Below are positions 61,590-64,000 of a stretch of 64,000 bases of DNA, piece by piece. The stretch is from Cycas panzhihuaensis (taxonomy: Eukaryota; Cycadophyta): positions 40,865,741-40,929,740 of the forward strand of contig CM041465.1 of assembly GCA_023213395.1 (NCBI GenBank), in the 5' to 3' direction. Within the stretch, counting starts at the first letter, position 1; each line of letters starts with the position of its first letter. The notes below the pieces were generated by a model. It searched no databases. It saw only the letters and a list, made by a program, of their open reading frames with translations, and was not told the origin of the DNA. The position numbers were made by a program, and so were the translations under genes.

Positions 61590-62016
61590 CAGACATAAAT
61601 TACTCCAAATATTAGAAGCTGATAATAGAGCCTCAGAGGATATAAGTTGTGACTCTGAACCTATGAGTGTATATCCAACACCATCCTTTGAAGATATCAG
61701 AGTTAACAAAGGCAAAGCCATTATAGAAGAACCATCCTGTCTTCCTTCAGTCGACAAAGGAAAAATAATGGTAGAAGGACCATCTTCCTCAGGTGCATCA
61801 ACATCCTCCTTACAAAATAATCATTTTAATAAACAAGATGAGATCTAAGAGGTTGAGAAAATGAGAACCTCATTCCCAACTCAAGGATCTCGAGAAGTCC
61901 ACCAACTCAATAAGGATATACAACCAAATAAGGTAGGTAAAACTGGCACTCGAAGTGCCCATAGAGCAAGGATGTAAGAATCATTATATACTAAGCTTAA
62001 ACTAGTAGAACTACAC
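61590..62016 (+). pseudogene. Element D integrase-RT linker
   Basis: Ser- and Pro-rich acidic sequence (frame 61663-61848) with near-duplicate units GKAIIEEPSC and GKIMVEGPSS, the low-complexity spacer of copia pol. Confidence 0.5.
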
Positions 62017-63040
62017 CTTACTCTTAATGAAGAACCCTTAACATACCAAGAAGCTGTAAAGCATACAGCTTTGAGAAATTCCATGAATGAAGAGTACCAA
62101 TCTCTTATTAAGAATGGTACATGGCAGAAAGATAGCTCAAAATAAATGGGTATTCAAAAATAAATATAGATCAGACAACATCCTTGAAAAACACAAGGTG
62201 AGGTTGGTAGCTAAAGGATTTATACAAAGGAAAGGCATTGACTACACTGAAGTCTTTACACCTACAACCAAGTGGCCTACAATTAGAACTCTTGTGGCCT
62301 TGGCTACTCAACAAGGTTGGACAATCCACAAACTCAATATTAAGACTACGTTTCTCAATGAATATCTTGAAGAAGAAATTTACATGGCTCAGCCAAAAGG
62401 ATATAAGATTGAAGGTTAAAAGCATAAGGTTTATAGGCTCAGAAGGTCTTTATACAGCCTTAAACAAGCCCCTTGTATTTAGTTTGCCAAGTTGTCTAAA
62501 AGAATGAGGTAATTTAGATACGAGATTTGTGACTACTCAGATATTGATACAACATTATTTATCAAGCGCCATAAGGATAAAGTCAGTTATTTCACAATCT
62601 TTGTGGATGACATGCTAGTAACGGGTAATAGTGAACAAGCAATAAGCCAGCTAAGAAAGGACCTTAGCAAAATGTTCGAATTATCTAACCTTGGTTTGTT
62701 GAAATATTACTTGGGAATTGAAGTAACACAAAAGAATAGAAAAAATTTCCTCTCCCAAGAAAAATACATCAACGATCTTCTAACTAAGTTTCAGTTAGAA
62801 AATTCTTAACTAATGGCATTACCTATGGACCCTAATACCAAACTCTCAGCTGATGGTGATACTAGGGAGGCAGATACAACACTCTATAAGAAACTTGTAA
62901 GTAGTCTCATCTACACTACTAATACAAGGCTAGATATTGCATACTCTGTCAGTATTCTTGCTTGTTACATGACAAATCCTAGGCACAATCATTGGCAAGT
63001 AGCAATATGAGTGTTGAGATACCTTAAGATGACCAGAAAA
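62017..63040 (+). pseudogene. Element D reverse transcriptase
   Basis: Most of it lies in one phase (frames starting 62087, 62603, 62813). It enters at NEEYQSLIKNGTW (about 62085-62125), shifts frame near 62120, and continues KWVFKNKYRSDN, VRLVAKGFIQRKGIDYTEVF, TFLNEYLEEEIYMAQPKGY and RLRRSLYSLKQAP. The catalytic box IFVDDMLVTG (62597-62626) has both Asp. Then come LGLLKYYLGIEVTQ, LYKKLVSSLIYTTNTRLDIA and ACYMTNP. The best-preserved RT in the window: only a few stops and one frameshift. Confidence 0.9.
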
Positions 63041-63500
63041 TATGGTTTACTGTATGAACTTAATTTAAACTTCAAACTTTCTTCATACACAGATTCAAAC
63101 TTTGTAGGAGAGAAAGATACATGAAGATATACATCTAGGTATGTAACATTTCTTAGAACAACACCAATATCATGGAGATCCAGATGGCAAAAGATAGTTG
63201 CAGATTCAATTATCGAAGCTAAATACATTACTGCTTCTGAGACTAGTAAGGAGGTGATATAGCTTAGAAAATTATTGGAAACATTAGATATTGAGGCCTT
63301 CATGTAGATAATCAATCAACAATCTGCATGGCAAAAAATCCTATATTTCATGATCATACCAAACATATAAGTTTGAAAGCCCATATGATTAGAGAACTTG
63401 TTTATGATGTTACAATTCAATTAGAATACTGCCCCATAGCAGATTAAGTGGCTGATATCTCTACCAAATAACTACAAAAGATGAAGTTTGAACAGTTCTA
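63041..63500 (+). pseudogene. Element D RNase H
   Basis: SSYTDSNFVGEKDT (with the Asp of SDWAG-type motifs), SIIEAKYITASETSKEV (catalytic Glu), DNQSTICMAKNP (catalytic Asp), HTKHISLKAHMIRELV and VADISTK follow the family order. Stops at 63121, 63259 and 63305 and several others break it. It ends near 63500. Confidence 0.85.
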
Positions 63501-63569
63501 AAAGCAGCTCAGCCTTAGGGCCTCCATCTTTGACTAATCAAAGAAGATGGCAATATGATCATCATACTC

Positions 63570-63715
63570 TATTCTCTTTGTGAAAACCCCTTCTGGGTGC
63601 AAAAGAATAAGAGTAAGTCTTTGCTCTATCTTATTTGTGAAAACCCCATGTGGGCACAGAAGGATAAAGGTTGTACTAGTTTTAGAAAATTAGAACTTGT
63701 GAAAACCCAAAAAGG
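63570..63715 (+). repeat. Three degenerate copies of a TTGTGAAAACCC motif
   Basis: TTTGTGAAAACCCC at 63577 and 63634, and CTTGTGAAAACCC at 63696, are spaced about 57-62 bases, each followed within a few bases by GGG. They lie between RNase H and the PPT, where copia elements often carry short repeats. Confidence 0.75.
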
Positions 63716-63975
63716 GCATAGGGGATAACCAAACGGTATATGGAGACTTAGCAAATTAAGCTACACATTTAAACTGCTTAGCTATTAGGCTACATAAAAG
63801 AGTCACCTTAACTATTTTAATTTATAAAAGGGGATATAGATCTTAGAAAGTTTGTGAGTTTTTATTCTCCATGAGGGTTTCCTTACAAAAGTGTCATTTA
63901 TAATTTTAATGTGATAAGAAGGATCAAATGAAGACCTCATGGAATAGATTTTCTCAAAAATGACCTTCCACCATT

Positions 63976-64000
63976 AAGAGGGGGATTGAAAGAGGTTAAT
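63976..64000 (+). repeat. PPT and start of the 3' LTR of element D
   Basis: The tract aagaggggga (63976-63985) precedes TGAAAGAGGTTAAT, identical to the first 14 bases of the LTR at 42255. The rest is outside the window. Confidence 0.85.

Larger units (their letters stand above)
42255..64000 (+). mobile_element. Element D: Ty1/copia retrotransposon split by element E
   Basis: 5' LTR 42255-42565, PBS from 42568, long leader, gag, zinc knuckle, protease and integrase (to 46519), then the Tat-like element E, then integrase end, RT, RNase H, a repeated leader-like tail, PPT (63976-63985) and the first 14 bases of the 3' LTR (63987 on). The start TGAAAGAGGTTAAT is identical in both LTRs. The 5' flank is caaag. 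The 3' flank lies outside the window. Without E, the part seen is about 7.2 kb. Coding frames have scattered stops but RT keeps one frame over long stretches, so D is less decayed than N1-N3. Confidence 0.88.

Overview
The window looks like intergenic DNA from a large plant nuclear genome, possibly a gymnosperm or another genome that keeps old repeats. It is AT-rich and almost entirely plant LTR retrotransposons nested in one another. The relics carry plant-type Ty1/copia, chromodomain Ty3/gypsy and Tat-like Ty3/gypsy features. Primer-binding sites resemble initiator tRNA-Met (gypsy and copia elements) or the tRNA-Arg-like site of Tat/Ogre elements. Nearly every coding region has in-frame stops and frameshifts. 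I see no intact gene, rRNA, tRNA or CRISPR array. The species cannot be named from the sequence.

Layout. (1) 1-6913: older flank with a decayed coiled-coil coding relic ending at a possible polypurine tract (1-1143), a GC-richer patch that may hold the first exon of a secreted-protein gene on the minus strand (2526-2768), a 47-bp minisatellite (3422-3609), then AT-rich DNA without features. (2) 6914-36577: one minus-strand chromodomain gypsy element (called O). It is split by a same-family plus-strand gypsy (I, 10166-21151) and by a non-autonomous copia-like element (N2, 21581-32988). I contains another copia-like element (N1, 12104-16631), and N2 contains a structurally complete minus-strand copia (C, 22304-29946). 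(3) 36578-37840 and 41764-42254: flanking DNA around a third member of the non-autonomous copia family (N3, 37841-41763, minus). (4) 42255 to the window end: a plus-strand copia (D) whose integrase is interrupted by a 14.5-kb Tat-like gypsy element (E, 46520-61036). The 3' LTR of D begins at 63987 and runs off the window.

The nesting is supported by paired LTRs, PBS and PPT sites, and 5-bp target duplications: exact for C (agcct) and E (gaaag), one mismatch for O, I, N1, N2 and N3. O and I are paralogues, so each supplies an uninterrupted version of sites interrupted in the other. This confirms three insertions independently.

Two points stand out. N1, N2 and N3 appear to share one internal deletion, from the RT palm to the end of RNase H, removing the catalytic YVDD region. 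They look like copies of a non-autonomous family mobilised in trans. Element E has gag and protease but no recognisable RT or integrase. Between protease and 3' LTR it carries a minus-strand, TATA-preceded, intron-containing plant-mobile-domain plus coiled-coil gene (decayed), followed by a plus-strand second-type RNase H relic. By eye, LTR divergence is lowest in C (about 28 differences in 425 bases), higher in E (about 22 in 180) and higher still in I (about 45 in 250), which fits their nesting.
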